From an uncultured Clostridia bacterium (GTDB lineage: Bacteria; Bacillota; Clostridia; Christensenellales; CAG-138), in the NCBI GenBank assembly GCA_944366945.1, contig CALVWJ010000023.1:1-35598 (forward strand): a DNA stretch of 35,598 nt, written 5' to 3'. The position numbers were made by a program, and so were the translations under genes. The notes beneath the pieces were generated by a model. That model worked only from the letters and a program-made list of their open reading frames with translations. It had not been told where the DNA came from and made no database searches. Shown here one piece after another: positions 6,787 to 16,663 of this stretch (its first letter is position 1; each line of letters opens with the position of its first letter).

Positions 6787-9297
6787 ATGGCAACGAGAAA
6801 AACGGCTAAAAAGCAAAACAAACATGCAGAAGAGCAGAACAAGCGGGAAATCCTTGGAATCTGCTTGATTGCGCTTGGCCTTTTTTTCGGGGCAGGACTC
6901 TATTCCGACGCCGTTGGAGTAGTAGGCAAGGCGATTAGCACTTTTTTCTTTGGCATTTTTGGCTTGCTTGGATATTCCGTGCCTGTCCTTGTTGTGGTCT
7001 GGGGCGTACTATGTATTGTTTTTTCGGAGAATGCACTGCGGCCTAGCACGCTCTTTTTTAGCTTGTTGAGCCTCATTTCCCTGTTAACGCTGTTGCATGT
7101 TTATGCGCGTCCCATCATAGAATCTGTACCCTTTCTAGAGTACTATAAAGATGCATATGAGTATGGAACCATATATCGGGCTGGAGGTGGAATGCTCGGC
7201 GCGCTGCTTGCTTATCCATCGCTTCTTCTAATTGGCGAGGTTGGAACATACATCCTATTCATTGCGTGCATCCTTGTGGCTTTTTTAATGCTGACAAAGC
7301 TTTCAATTAAACACGCAGGCGAAAAACTAGGAGAAACCATTAAAACTGGCGTTGATCACATGGCTGCACAGCGAGAGCAGAGAAAGTCAGAGCTTTATAC
7401 GGAAGCAATTGATGTGCAACCGGCTAAACAACGTGGCACAGTTGCTAAACGCCATAAAAAAGCAATTGTAAAATCCGAGGCTTTCACAATGAAAGAAGCA
7501 CCCGATTCGCAAGGCGCGCCAAACTCCGTGCGCAATGCGGAAGGTGAACTGAATTTTATGCCAACCAGCGGCATGATTGAACGCAAAAAAAAGAAACAGG
7601 ATATGCCGGCTCAAGATGAACAAAGCGATTTTGTGTTTCAAGGCATAGATGTTCCCTTAGAAGATGGAAGCTACTTTCAGACGGAGCCTATTGCCCCAAT
7701 TGCACAAGAAGAGCGCGTTTCCAGGATTTCAGACCATGCACCATCTGCATTGGAACCGATCCCGCAAAACGAGCAACTTTGCCAAGTTGTTGAGGCGCAA
7801 AAGCCTGTAGAAGTTGAAAGTATTGATGCAGCTGCTCCGATAATCGAATATCAGCGTCCGCCGTTTACCCTGCTTAACAGCCCCAACCCGCATTATGCAG
7901 CCGGGGTGGAATCGCCGCAGGAAAAAGGCAAGCTGCTCGTAGAAACGCTTGCAAGCTTTAACATCAGCGCACGCATTCTTAACATCAGCGTCGGACCCGT
8001 TATTACCCGGTTTGAATTGCAGCCTGCGCAAGGCGTGCGCGTGAATCGGATTACGACCCTTTCGCAGGATATCGCGCTTGCGCTTGCTGCGCCGCGTGTT
8101 CGGATTGAAGCGCCTATCCCAGGCAAGGCCGCAATTGGAATCGAAATTCCCAATAAAAATACAGCGCCGGTTCTGTTGCGGGAAGTTGTGGAATCCAAAG
8201 AGTTCATGGCGGCAAAATCGCCCATTGCGTTTGCGCTGGGGAAGGATATTGCAGGAAAGGTCATGTTCGCAGATCTTGACCGCATGCCGCACTTGCTCAT
8301 TGCAGGTTCAACGGGTTCCGGCAAAAGCGTGTGCATCAATGATATTATCATCAGCATGGTGTATAAATCTGCGCCAAGCGACGTGCGGATGATCTTAATC
8401 GATCCCAAGGTGGTTGAAATGAAGGTATTCGCTTCGCTTCCGCATTTGTTGCTTCCGGTTGTAACGGATCCTAAAAAAGCGGCTGGCGCGCTGAAGTGGG
8501 CCGTCATGGAAATGGAACAGCGCTATCAGAAAATGGCGCAGAAAAACGCGCGTGGATTGGATCGATACAACTCTTTGGTCGAAGAGGGCGAGCGCATGCC
8601 GCGCATCGTAATCGTGATTGACGAGCTTGCCGATTTAATGATGGTTGCAGCGAAAGAGGTAGAAGAATCTATCTGCCGCATCGCTCAGCTTGGCCGCGCC
8701 TCCGGCATTCACCTTATTGTTGCAACGCAGCGTCCATCAACGGATATTATTACGGGCCTTATCAAGGCGAACATCCCATCGCGCATTGCGTTCATGGTTT
8801 CATCGGCCGTGGATTCGCGCGTCATCATGGATGAAAGCGGCGCGGAAAAACTGCTTGGCAAGGGGGATATGCTCTTCCATGCAAATGGGGCAAATAAGCC
8901 GGTTCGTGCACAAGCGGCGTTCGTTTCAGATGAAGAAGTAGAACGCGTGATGGAATTCTTTGGGGAGAACCAAGCTGCTCCGCCAGTGCAGGAAAGCGCA
9001 TTTGAAGATTTAACGCATAGCGCAGCTTCGGGTGCACAAGGCAACGGCAAACAGGAAGATGAGCTTCTGCCGGAGGCTGTTAAAATCGTTTTGGATAGCG
9101 GTCAAGCTTCCATTTCCATGATTCAGCGTCGTTTGCGCGTAGGGTATGCGCGCGCTGCGCGTTTAATCGACATTATGGAGCAAATGAAGATCGTAAGCGG
9201 TTTTGATGGCAGCAAGCCGCGCAAGCTTTTGATCGATCATGCGGAATATGCGCGCATGTTTGGTGCAGGAAATGCTGACGAAGGAGCGGAAGAATGA
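6787..9297 (+). CDS. ftsK: FtsK/SpoIIIE DNA translocase
   Basis: This membrane-anchored hexameric ATPase pumps chromosomal DNA through the division or sporulation septum. The 836-residue product has a basic N terminus and about four membrane segments in the first 180 residues. A variable acidic/Gln-rich linker follows to about residue 360. The motor domain has Walker A GSTGSGKS near residue 510, Walker B VIVIDELADLM and the SRVIMDESGAEKLLG segment. A C-terminal winged helix (SISMIQRRLRVGYARAARLID) reads KOPS-like sequences. I chose ATG 6787 over GTG 6778 because GAGGTG at 6775-6780 is then a correctly spaced ribosome binding site. The stop overlaps rimO by four bases. FtsK and SpoIIIE cannot be told apart from sequence alone. 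Confidence 0.96.
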   Translation: MATRKTAKKQNKHAEEQNKREILGICLIALGLFFGAGLYSDAVGVVGKAISTFFFGIFGLLGYSVPVLVVVWGVLCIVFSENALRPSTLFFSLLSLISLLTLLHVYARPIIESVPFLEYYKDAYEYGTIYRAGGGMLGALLAYPSLLLIGEVGTYILFIACILVAFLMLTKLSIKHAGEKLGETIKTGVDHMAAQREQRKSELYTEAIDVQPAKQRGTVAKRHKKAIVKSEAFTMKEAPDSQGAPNSVRNAEGELNFMPTSGMIERKKKKQDMPAQDEQSDFVFQGIDVPLEDGSYFQTEPIAPIAQEERVSRISDHAPSALEPIPQNEQLCQVVEAQKPVEVESIDAAAPIIEYQRPPFTLLNSPNPHYAAGVESPQEKGKLLVETLASFNISARILNISVGPVITRFELQPAQGVRVNRITTLSQDIALALAAPRVRIEAPIPGKAAIGIEIPNKNTAPVLLREVVESKEFMAAKSPIAFALGKDIAGKVMFADLDRMPHLLIAGSTGSGKSVCINDIIISMVYKSAPSDVRMILIDPKVVEMKVFASLPHLLLPVVTDPKKAAGALKWAVMEMEQRYQKMAQKNARGLDRYNSLVEEGERMPRIVIVIDELADLMMVAAKEVEESICRIAQLGRASGIHLIVATQRPSTDIITGLIKANIPSRIAFMVSSAVDSRVIMDESGAEKLLGKGDMLFHANGANKPVRAQAAFVSDEEVERVMEFFGENQAAPPVQESAFEDLTHSAASGAQGNGKQEDELLPEAVKIVLDSGQASISMIQRRLRVGYARAARLIDIMEQMKIVSGFDGSKPRKLLIDHAEYARMFGAGNADEGAEE

Positions 9298-10595
9298 AAA
9301 CCGTTGGGGTCGTTTCGCTGGGGTGTTCGAAAAACCTTGTAGATTCTGAACGCATTTTGGGCTGTTTTGTGGATGCTGGATTTGAAATTACACCGGATCC
9401 CAAAGAAGCGCAGGTGCTTCTAGTGAATACCTGTGGGTTTATTACGCCTGCGAAAGAGGAGTCCATCCAAACCACCTTGGAGATGGCGCAATATAAAACG
9501 CAAGGCTGCTGTAAGCTTCTTGTCATGGCTGGATGCTTAAGCCAGCGCTATGGTGCTGAGCTTCAAACGGAAATGCCGGAAGTGGATCTTTTTTGGGGCG
9601 TGCGCAATCCGGAACAACTTGTGCGCCGGGTATGCGAGATGCTGGGTGAGCCGGCAGGCTGTACCATGCACGGCCGTCGGATTCTTACTACCCCGCAGTA
9701 TAGCGCATACCTTCGCATTGCAGATGGCTGTGACAATCGCTGCACCTATTGTGCGATTCCCTTAATCCGTGGTGGAAGGAAAAGCGTTCCCATGGATGCG
9801 CTCATTGCAGAAGCGCGTACGCTTGCTGAAAGCGGCGTTAAGGAGCTCACTTTGATTGCGCAGGACACGTCGGCTTATGGAACAGAGCTTTATGGGAAAC
9901 CAATGTTAGCAGAGCTGCTACAAGAGCTTTGCAAATTGGATGGATTGCAATGGATCCGCGTGCTTTATGCTTATCCAAACACTGTAACGGAACCTCTGAT
10001 TGAAACGATGCTTTCTCAAGATAAGATCGTAAAGTATATCGACATGCCAATCCAGCATATTGCTCCACGCCTTCTTACCTGCATGAACCGTCATGGCACG
10101 CGTGAACATATCGAGCACATGGTGGATTATATCCGCAAGGCTTCAGCAGATTTTATCCTCCGCACAACGGTGATGCTGGGATTCCCGGGAGAGACCGAAG
10201 AAGAATTCGGCCAACTGGCTGAATTTCTTCGGGCGCACCCGTTCGACAGGGTTGGCGCGTTCACTTTTTCCCCAGAAGAAGGAACGCTTGCCGCACAAAT
10301 GGACGGTCAGTTGGATGAGACCACAAAGCAGCGGCGTATGGATACAATTATGCAATTACAGCAGCGTATTTCCCTGGAGCGCAATCAGAAGCGAATTGGC
10401 AGTGAAGAAGTGGTTTTGATCGAAAAGGTCTGCGATGGTGTAGCTTTTGGCCGTAGCTATGCAGAAGCGCCCGATGCGGATGGTATTATTAAAGTTTCCG
10501 GCAAGCAATGCGGCACTTTAAAGCCTGGAACATTTGCAAAAGTGAAGCTGGTGCACGCAGGCATATATGATTTGGAAGGAGAGCTTTTACAATGA
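9294..10595 (+). CDS. rimO: RimO, ribosomal protein S12 methylthiotransferase
   Basis: RimO is a radical-SAM enzyme that adds a methylthio group to the conserved aspartate of ribosomal protein S12. The 433-residue protein has the UPF0004 domain with Cys11, Cys47 and Cys81 for the auxiliary [4Fe-4S] cluster. The radical-SAM triad is Cys146-x3-Cys150-x2-Cys153 (DGCDNRCTYC), and there is a C-terminal TRAM domain. The N terminus VSLGCSKNLVDSE is typical of RimO, whereas MiaB reads YGCQMN, so assignment between the two paralogues is firm; miaB itself is at 16929. It overlaps ftsK by four bases and pgsA by four bases, so all three are probably translated as a coupled unit. Confidence 0.95.
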   Translation: MKTVGVVSLGCSKNLVDSERILGCFVDAGFEITPDPKEAQVLLVNTCGFITPAKEESIQTTLEMAQYKTQGCCKLLVMAGCLSQRYGAELQTEMPEVDLFWGVRNPEQLVRRVCEMLGEPAGCTMHGRRILTTPQYSAYLRIADGCDNRCTYCAIPLIRGGRKSVPMDALIAEARTLAESGVKELTLIAQDTSAYGTELYGKPMLAELLQELCKLDGLQWIRVLYAYPNTVTEPLIETMLSQDKIVKYIDMPIQHIAPRLLTCMNRHGTREHIEHMVDYIRKASADFILRTTVMLGFPGETEEEFGQLAEFLRAHPFDRVGAFTFSPEEGTLAAQMDGQLDETTKQRRMDTIMQLQQRISLERNQKRIGSEEVVLIEKVCDGVAFGRSYAEAPDADGIIKVSGKQCGTLKPGTFAKVKLVHAGIYDLEGELLQ

Positions 10596-11131
10596 ATCTA
10601 CCAAATAAACTCACAATGCTCCGTATCGTTCTGGTACCTGTGTTTGTCGTGTGCTTTTATCTTCCAATCAATGGAGCAATGTATATTGCGGCGGCTGTTT
10701 TTGTGATTGCATATTTCACGGATTTGCTGGATGGGCATATTGCGCGAAAACGTGGCCTCATCACGGATTTTGGAAAACTCATGGATCCCATGGCAGACAA
10801 GCTTTTAACCGCAGCTGCTATGATTATGCTGACAGCATATGGCCTATGTTCGCCCATCGCAACGTTTGTGACGATAGGCCGTGAACTTGTAATCAGCGCT
10901 TTTCGGCTTGTTTCTGCAACACAAGGCGTCGTGATCGCGGCAGGCAAAATCGGGAAGCTTAAAACCTTAACCCAGTTTATTGGCATCGTGCTAATTCTTC
11001 TCGGAAATCCACTTTTTAACCAGATTGGCGTTCCGTTGGATCAGATTATGATTTGGATCTCCGTTGTGCTCGCAGTATGGTCTTGCACGGATTATATTGT
11101 AAAAAACCTTAAGGCGTTGCACTTTAATTGA
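10592..11131 (+). CDS. pgsA: PgsA, CDP-diacylglycerol-glycerol-3-phosphate 3-phosphatidyltransferase
   Basis: PgsA makes phosphatidylglycerophosphate from CDP-diacylglycerol and glycerol 3-phosphate, the committed step to phosphatidylglycerol, in the membrane. The 179-residue protein is mostly hydrophobic. It carries the CDP-alcohol phosphotransferase signature DG-x2-AR-x8-G-x3-D-x3-D, seen as DLLDGHIARKRG followed by DFGKLMDPMADK. The N terminus NLPNKLTMLRIVLVPVF is the usual PgsA start. The neighbour order rimO-pgsA-cinA-recA is widely conserved in Firmicutes. It overlaps the rimO stop by four bases. Confidence 0.95.
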   Translation: MNLPNKLTMLRIVLVPVFVVCFYLPINGAMYIAAAVFVIAYFTDLLDGHIARKRGLITDFGKLMDPMADKLLTAAAMIMLTAYGLCSPIATFVTIGRELVISAFRLVSATQGVVIAAGKIGKLKTLTQFIGIVLILLGNPLFNQIGVPLDQIMIWISVVLAVWSCTDYIVKNLKALHFN

Positions 11132-11153
11132 TGCTTGAACGGGGGTGCTGTTG

Positions 11154-12401
11154 ATGACCGCAGAAATCCTGTCTGTTGGTACGGAACTTTTGATGGGCAA
11201 TATCTTGAATACGAACGCCCAGTATATCTCCCAAAGGCTTTGTGACCTTGGCATAAACTGTTACTTTCAGACGACAGTTGGCGATAACCATGATAGGCTT
11301 ATTGACGCGGTTGACTTGGCGCTTTCCCGCGCCGATCTTCTAATCCTAACGGGCGGGCTTGGCCCTACGGCTGACGATTTAACTAAAGAAACAATTGCGG
11401 ATGCATTTGGAAAAGAGCTTATCCTTGACCCACCATCTCTCGAACATATCCGCATGCGTTTTGCGCGCATGGGGCATGAGATGACACCCAATAACCTAAA
11501 ACAGGCAATGTTTCCTTTGGAAAGCACTATTTTGCCGAACCTCAATGGTACGGCGCCTGGATGTATCGTGGAAGCGGAAGGAAAGGCTGCTATTTTGCTT
11601 CCAGGGCCACCGAAAGAAATGGTACCCATGTTTGAAGCTTCCGTAATGCCATATCTGCAAAACCGCAGCGGGTATACCCTGGTTTCTCGTGTCGTGCGTG
11701 TATTTGGCATGGGGGAGTCTGAAGTGGAATACCGACTGAAATCATTGATCGGGCGACAGACCAACCCAACGGTTGCCCCGTATGCACTCTCCGGTGAAAT
11801 GAAGCTGCGGGTTACCGCCCGGTGCAAGAACAACGAAGAAGGCGACCGCTTGATAGCACCTGTGCTTGCAGAAATCCAAGAGACACTTGGCGATGTGATT
11901 TATTCCGTTGACGATGAAGAACTTCATGTAGCCTGCGCCGCTCTCTTAAAAGCATATAATGTGACAATTGCTGTAGCGGAAAGCTGCACAGGCGGCATGA
12001 TAGCATCTAAACTCGTATCTGTGCCAGGGATTTCTGAGTTTTTTCTTGAGGGCGCAGTAACTTATTCCAACGATGCAAAGATCCGCTGTCTTGGTGTTAA
12101 AAAGGAAACACTTGCTGAACATACTGCCGTAAGCGCGGAAGTGGCACGGGAAATGGCAGATGGGATTAGGCTTGCTGCCAATGCCTCGTTGGGCCTTGCT
12201 ACAACGGGAATTGCGGGGCCGGATGGTGGAACGCAAGAACGCCCGGTTGGCCTTGTATTTATTGCGCTTTCGAGCAACTGTGGAACGACAGTACGAGAAT
12301 TGCATCTAACCGGGAACCGTGAGCGGATTCGCAATGCAGCAAGCCTCCATGCGCTGGATTTGCTGCGCCGCCACCTTTTAAAATATCCCGAAAATTGCTG
12401 A
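11154..12401 (+). CDS. cinA: CinA, competence/damage-inducible protein, nicotinamide-nucleotide amidase family
   Basis: The 415-residue protein has two parts. The N-terminal MoCF-like domain is a putative ADP-ribose pyrophosphatase in the family (AEILSVGTELLMGNILNTN, LTGGLGPTADDLT, LLPGPPKEM). The C-terminal domain is the NMN deamidase domain (VAVAESCTGGMIASKL, ATTGIAGPDGG, RPVGLVFIAL) that recycles nicotinamide mononucleotide. I chose ATG 11154 because GGGGGTG at 11141-11147 is a well-spaced ribosome binding site and the family begins M-x-AEIISVGTELL. It sits between pgsA and recA as in Bacillus and Streptococcus, where cinA and recA can be co-induced. Here recA has its own LexA box after the cinA stop. 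Confidence 0.94.
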   Translation: MTAEILSVGTELLMGNILNTNAQYISQRLCDLGINCYFQTTVGDNHDRLIDAVDLALSRADLLILTGGLGPTADDLTKETIADAFGKELILDPPSLEHIRMRFARMGHEMTPNNLKQAMFPLESTILPNLNGTAPGCIVEAEGKAAILLPGPPKEMVPMFEASVMPYLQNRSGYTLVSRVVRVFGMGESEVEYRLKSLIGRQTNPTVAPYALSGEMKLRVTARCKNNEEGDRLIAPVLAEIQETLGDVIYSVDDEELHVACAALLKAYNVTIAVAESCTGGMIASKLVSVPGISEFFLEGAVTYSNDAKIRCLGVKKETLAEHTAVSAEVAREMADGIRLAANASLGLATTGIAGPDGGTQERPVGLVFIALSSNCGTTVRELHLTGNRERIRNAASLHALDLLRRHLLKYPENC

Positions 12402-12412
12402 TGCAAAGAATC

Positions 12413-12429
12413 CGAACATATGTTAGAAT
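12413..12429 (+). promoter_or_regulatory. LexA (SOS) box overlapping the recA -10 region
   Basis: CGAACATATGTTAG at 12413-12426 matches the Gram-positive LexA operator CGAAC-N4-GTTYG at all but one of the defined positions. It runs into TAGAAT (12424-12429), a good -10 box, so bound LexA would block RNA polymerase. The -35 (ATGCAA, 12401-12406) is weak. The site lies 12 bases after the cinA stop and 49 bases before the recA start. Confidence 0.88.
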
Positions 12430-12474
12430 AATTTGTAACAACAGGATTTTAAAAAAAGGATGGTACTGCCCGTT

Positions 12475-13497
12475 ATGGCAATAGAAAAAGAAAAAGCGTT
12501 AGAGATGGCACTGAGCCAGATTGAGAAACAATTTGGCAAAGGTGCTGTTATGAAGTTGGGCGATGCCGCCGCAAAGATTAGCGTATCTACGATTCCGTCT
12601 GGATGTTTGGAACTGGATTTCGCATTGGGGGTTGGCGGAATTCCGCGCGGCAGAATCATTGAAATATATGGGCCAGAATCTTCGGGCAAAACGACGATTG
12701 CTCTGCACATTATTGCTGAATCCCAGAAGCTGGGGGGTACAGCTGCATTTATCGATGCAGAACATGCGCTCGATCCCGTTTATGCGGAAAACCTTGGTGT
12801 AGATGTGGACGAGCTTTATGTTTCCCAACCGGATACCGGTGAACAGGCGCTTGAAATCTGTGAAGCGCTTGTACGCAGCGGGGCAATGGATGTTGTGGTA
12901 ATCGACTCTGTGGCTGCCCTGGTTCCAAAGGCGGAAATTGAGGGCGACATGGGAGATTCCCATGTTGGCTTGCAGGCGCGGTTGATGTCGCAGGCGCTGC
13001 GTAAACTCGCAGGCGTTATCAGCAAATCCAATACGATCGTCGTTTTTATCAACCAGCTGCGTGAAAAGGTTGGCGTAATGTTTGGAAATCCCGAAACAAC
13101 TACGGGAGGAAAAGCACTGAAGTTCTATGCTTCCATTCGCCTGGATGTGCGGAGAGTCGATTCCATTAAAAATGGGGGAGAAGTCATCGGAAACCGTACG
13201 CGCATTAAGGTGGTTAAGAATAAGGTCGCTCCGCCCTTTAAAACGGCTGAATTTGATATCATTTACGGGGAAGGAATTTCACACGAAGGCTCAGTGCTGG
13301 ATATGGCGGTGGAGCATAAGATCATCAATAAAACAGGAGCATGGTATTCTTATGGTGACATGCGCATGGCACAGGGGCGAGATAATGCACGCTTGTTTTT
13401 AAAGGATAACCAGGCGCTGTGCGATGAAATCGAAGGAAAACTTCGCGCAGAACTTGCCACAACGGCAGTAAAACCAGAAACATCGGATATAGAATAG
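12475..13497 (+). CDS. recA: RecA recombinase
   Basis: RecA forms filaments on single-stranded DNA, drives strand exchange and stimulates LexA self-cleavage. The 340-residue product has Walker [10 protein letters not shown] near residue 63, the conserved [30 protein letters not shown], loop L1/L2 segments and the [22 protein letters not shown] signature region. I chose ATG 12475 because the family begins at about [14 protein letters not shown] second in-frame ATG at 12460 would add five residues and overlaps the purine-rich ribosome binding site AAAAAGGA. The spacing from that site to 12475 is long (about 14 bases), so the start is slightly uncertain. A LexA box precedes it and a strong terminator follows. 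Confidence 0.98.
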   Translation: MAIEKEKALEMALSQIEKQFGKGAVMKLGDAAAKISVSTIPSGCLELDFALGVGGIPRGRIIEIYGPESSGKTTIALHIIAESQKLGGTAAFIDAEHALDPVYAENLGVDVDELYVSQPDTGEQALEICEALVRSGAMDVVVIDSVAALVPKAEIEGDMGDSHVGLQARLMSQALRKLAGVISKSNTIVVFINQLREKVGVMFGNPETTTGGKALKFYASIRLDVRRVDSIKNGGEVIGNRTRIKVVKNKVAPPFKTAEFDIIYGEGISHEGSVLDMAVEHKIINKTGAWYSYGDMRMAQGRDNARLFLKDNQALCDEIEGKLRAELATTAVKPETSDIE

Positions 13498-13545
13498 CTT
13501 GCGCAATTCAGTAAAAAACATATCAAATTTGATTTTGAAACGCAG

Positions 13546-13579
13546 GGATACGGCAGGCCGTATCCTTGACTTTTATTTT
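13546..13579 (+). terminator. Rho-independent terminator after recA
   Basis: GGATACGG (13546-13553) and CCGTATCC (13558-13565) form a perfect 8-bp stem with loop CAGG. It is followed by TTGACTTTTATTTT. Confidence 0.9.
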
Positions 13580-13620
13580 CAAAGGAGTTAAAATATCAGC
13601 GAGTAATTATATCGGTGTGT

Positions 13621-13650
13621 AATTTCATAGATTTTAGAGTTTATGAAATT
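13621..13650 (+). other. AT-rich hairpin in the rny leader
   Basis: AATTTCATA (13621-13629) pairs perfectly with TATGAAATT (13642-13650) around a 12-base loop. It lies between the recA terminator and the rny start, in a 130-base stretch that should hold the rny promoter. It could be part of a 5' leader or an operator. No clear -35/-10 pair stands out. Confidence 0.35.
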
Positions 13651-13712
13651 GTGTCCATGCATACTGAGTAGTGAGATACTCGGCATTTTTATATACACTT
13701 GGAGGTGCTTGT

Positions 13713-15263
13713 TTGGCGGTGAATGACATTTTAATCCCCATTGCAGTTGGGGTTGTTTGTTTGGCGGCTGGTGGATTTGGCGGGTATTGTTACCGAAGAA
13801 ATATTGCAGAGGCAAAAGTTGCAAAAGCAGAAGACGCAGTCAAGCAGATGATTGAAGATGCACAGAAACGTGCAGAAAACATAAAAAAAGAAACGATTTT
13901 AGAGGCAAAAGAAGAAGTTTATCGCATTAAAAGCGAAAACGAAAAAGAGAACCGCGACCGGCGCAATGAGTTGCAACGCGCAGAACGCAGATTGGTGCAG
14001 CGCGAAGAGACTCTGGATAAGAAAATTGATGGGGTGGAACAACGCGAGGAGGCGCTCAACAAAAGGCAAAAAGACGTTGAAACACTTGAAGCTTCCATTC
14101 AAGAGCTGCACGACCGTCAGCTTAAAGAGCTTGAAACGATTTCAGGAATGTCGATGGACGAGGCAAGAGAAATTCTTTTAAGCAACGTTGAGCGTGAAAC
14201 GCGGCATGAAGCGGCGTTGATGATCCGCGATATTGAAGCAAAAACCAAAGAAGAAGCCGATAAACGCGCGCGAAATATTGTTTCTCTGGCCATACAGCGT
14301 TGTGCAGCAGATCATGTTGCAGAAACTACTGTATCAGTTGTGCCGCTTCCCAATGATGAAATGAAAGGCCGGATTATCGGCCGAGAGGGGCGTAATATCC
14401 GTACGCTCGAAACTGCAACTGGGGTTGACCTTATCATTGATGATACGCCGGAAGCAGTCATTCTATCAGGATTTGATCCAGTACGGCGGGAAGTAGCGCG
14501 CATTGCTTTGGAAAAACTCATTATGGATGGGCGCATTCACCCAGCGCGAATCGAAGAAATGGTTGAAAAGGCGCGCAAGGAAGTGGATGCGCAAATCCGT
14601 GAAGCCGGAGAGCAGGCGATATTTGAAACCGATATCCACGGGTTGCATCATGAACTCGTAAAAGTGCTTGGACGCTTGCGTTACCGCACAAGCTATGGGC
14701 AAAATGTATTGAAGCATTCCATTGAGGTTTCGCACCTTGCAGGAATTATGGCCGCCGAAATTGGTGCAAACATTGGCCTTGCAAAACGTGCCGGCTTATT
14801 GCATGATATCGGAAAAGCCATAGACCATGAAGTGGAAGGGCCACATGTGCAAATTGGCGCAGACCTTGCGAAAAAGTACCGTGAAAATAATCAAGTAGTA
14901 AACGCGATTATGGCGCATCATGGAGACGTTGAGCCCGCAACGGTGGAAGCCGTACTCGTACAGGCTGCCGATGCGATTTCTGCAGCGCGCCCAGGTGCCC
15001 GGCGTGAAACGCTTGAAAACTATATCAAGCGGTTGGAAAAGCTTGAGGAGATCGCGAATTCCTTTGAAGGCGTGGATAAATCCTATGCGGTTCAAGCAGG
15101 CCGTGAGGTTCGCATTGTTGTGAAACCAGAGAACGTAAATGATGCGGATACGGTAATTATGGCAAAAGAGATCGTCAAGCGCATCGAATCGGAACTCGAA
15201 TATCCAGGCCAGATTAAGGTAAATGTAATTCGTGAAACGCGCGCAGTTGAGTTTGCAAAATAA
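13713..15263 (+). CDS. rny: Ribonuclease Y
   Basis: RNase Y is the membrane-bound endoribonuclease that starts mRNA decay in Firmicutes. The 516-residue protein has an N-terminal membrane helix ([18 protein letters not shown]). A long charged coiled coil extends to about residue 190. A KH RNA-binding domain follows ([15 protein letters not shown]), then an HD domain with [12 protein letters not shown] and [10 protein letters not shown] chose TTG 13713 because GGAGGTG at 13701-13707 sits five bases upstream; GTG 13719 is the alternative. Length is normal for the family (about 520). Its specificity factors RicA/RicF/RicT include YlbF-type proteins, one of which is encoded at 18348 in this window. 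Confidence 0.96.
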   Translation: MAVNDILIPIAVGVVCLAAGGFGGYCYRRNIAEAKVAKAEDAVKQMIEDAQKRAENIKKETILEAKEEVYRIKSENEKENRDRRNELQRAERRLVQREETLDKKIDGVEQREEALNKRQKDVETLEASIQELHDRQLKELETISGMSMDEAREILLSNVERETRHEAALMIRDIEAKTKEEADKRARNIVSLAIQRCAADHVAETTVSVVPLPNDEMKGRIIGREGRNIRTLETATGVDLIIDDTPEAVILSGFDPVRREVARIALEKLIMDGRIHPARIEEMVEKARKEVDAQIREAGEQAIFETDIHGLHHELVKVLGRLRYRTSYGQNVLKHSIEVSHLAGIMAAEIGANIGLAKRAGLLHDIGKAIDHEVEGPHVQIGADLAKKYRENNQVVNAIMAHHGDVEPATVEAVLVQAADAISAARPGARRETLENYIKRLEKLEEIANSFEGVDKSYAVQAGREVRIVVKPENVNDADTVIMAKEIVKRIESELEYPGQIKVNVIRETRAVEFAK

Positions 15264-15282
15264 AACGATTGGGACAATAAGA

Positions 15283-15312
15283 AAGAGGATATGCTTTCGC
15301 ATATCCTCTTTT
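15283..15312 (+). terminator. Rho-independent terminator after rny
   Basis: A perfect 12-bp stem AAGAGGATATGC (15283-15294) / GCATATCCTCTT (15299-15310) with loop TTTC lies 20 bases after the rny stop. Confidence 0.9.
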
Positions 15313-15359
15313 CAAGCTTCAGAAGCATGGCTAAGCTCTAGGTGGAGGTAGGTAGAAAA

Positions 15360-16298
15360 ATGGAACGGATGTTTCCGGTCGCTGATGCGCATTGTGATTT
15401 CCTATATTATATGTACTACAATCATTATAGCCTAAAAAAAGCTGCGCCACGGCAGGCTGTTGCATTACCATATCTGCGCAAGGGTGGCGCCGCAATGCAA
15501 TTCTTTGCAGCGTGGGTTGACCCCGATGCGCGCGCATCTGGTTTGCAGCAATGCCTTTGGCTAATTGATGCTTATTATCGCATGCTTGAAGACTGTGCAG
15601 ATGCAGGCGTTATTCCATTTTCTCCAGAATTTACCCCGGAAGGTGGCAAAATTGCAACGGTTCTTACCGTTGAAGGAGGAGAAGCGCTAATGGGGCAGGA
15701 GGAAAACCTGCGCCTGTTTTACAGGCTAGGCGTGCGCGCAATGACCTTAACCTGGAACGCAACAAACGAACTTGCACATCCTGCTATGAGCCGCGTGAAT
15801 CGAGGTCTGACAAAGCTTGGCCGCATCATTGTGCGGGAAATGGATCGTATCGGTATGGCGGTCGATGTAGCTCATTTAAGCGATGCAGGAATTGACGATG
15901 TACTCTCTATTGTAAGGCGTCCGATCTTTTCCTCTCATACAAACGCCCGTGCTATTTGCCCCCATCGGCGGTCCCTTTCCGATGAACACATCCGTGCGAT
16001 TTCAAAGCAGGGAGGCGTAATCTGTGTAAATTACTATCCACCACAGCTTAATCGCACCGGGGAAGCGGGCATTGATGACGTTGTGCGGCATATACTGCAC
16101 GTTGCACAGGTAGGCGGGATTGAGCATGTGGCGCTCGGGTCGGACTTTGATGGCATGGTAGAATATCCAAATGGTCTTAACAATTGGGGGGATGTTCCAA
16201 ACCTTCTAAGTGCACTCTTACAGGCAGGGCTTTCCGAGGAAGAAGTACGGTGCATCGCATATGATAACCTCTACAAATATATTGCACAGTTTTACTAA
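15360..16298 (+). CDS. M19 family (membrane) dipeptidase
   Basis: This is a 312-residue zinc dipeptidase of the renal-dipeptidase family, which hydrolyses dipeptides, often with broad specificity. Metal ligands are visible: HxD at His11/Asp13 (ADAHCDF), the bridging glutamate in LTVEGGEAL, histidines in VDVAHLSD and FSSHTNAR, and the aspartate in LGSDFDG. No signal peptide is present, so it is probably cytoplasmic as in most clostridial members. I chose ATG 15360 because GGAGGTAGG (15344-15352) precedes it at good spacing. It lies alone between the rny terminator and a minus-strand tRNA. Its own promoter is not obvious, so read-through from rny is possible. Confidence 0.92.
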   Translation: MERMFPVADAHCDFLYYMYYNHYSLKKAAPRQAVALPYLRKGGAAMQFFAAWVDPDARASGLQQCLWLIDAYYRMLEDCADAGVIPFSPEFTPEGGKIATVLTVEGGEALMGQEENLRLFYRLGVRAMTLTWNATNELAHPAMSRVNRGLTKLGRIIVREMDRIGMAVDVAHLSDAGIDDVLSIVRRPIFSSHTNARAICPHRRSLSDEHIRAISKQGGVICVNYYPPQLNRTGEAGIDDVVRHILHVAQVGGIEHVALGSDFDGMVEYPNGLNNWGDVPNLLSALLQAGLSEEEVRCIAYDNLYKYIAQFY

Positions 16299-16631
16299 GC
16301 AAAACAAGGATTTTACGCTTATCTCCAAGCGCATCCAGAATCAAAAAGACATACCATATATCCAGAAAGGTCATGCTTTTATGCTGCTAAAAGGTAACCG
16401 GCTTTGATTTACGCTTCCAGTTTATAAGCAAACGCGCAACACTCTGTTGTATTGGGCCAGCTTTTAGCAAAAAAGAATTTTTTGTGCCTTAGAGAGCAGA
16501 GAATTCTCTAAACGGATTAAACCTGTACCCATATTTGCTTCCTCAGACTAGCCAGTTGCATTATGGGTTCAGTATAGGGCTTCACAGCTCAATACGAATA
16601 GGTACAAGCTATTTATTTAAAGTGGGTACAT
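16299..16631. other. Intergenic stretch with no supported gene
   Basis: The 330 bases after the dipeptidase hold no frame with a start and ribosome binding site, and no terminator for the dipeptidase that I can see. Nothing recognisable was found on either strand. Confidence 0.4.
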
Positions 16632-16663
16632 AAAAGAGCCAGCGCATATGCACTGGCTCTTTT
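16632..16663 (-). terminator. Terminator of tRNA-Trp (hairpin works on either strand)
   Basis: AAAAGAGCCAG (16632-16642) and CTGGCTCTTTT (16653-16663) form a perfect 11-bp stem. On the minus strand it lies directly after the tRNA CCA end and finishes in TTTT. Confidence 0.85.

Noticed and set aside
7729..8507. Two long minus-strand open frames inside ftsK
   Set aside because: They overlap the conserved ftsK motor domain, lack starts with ribosome binding sites and read as low-complexity antisense.
11267..11833. Minus-strand open frame of 188 codons within cinA
   Set aside because: Serine/arginine-rich composition typical of an antisense frame; cinA is fully supported on the plus strand.
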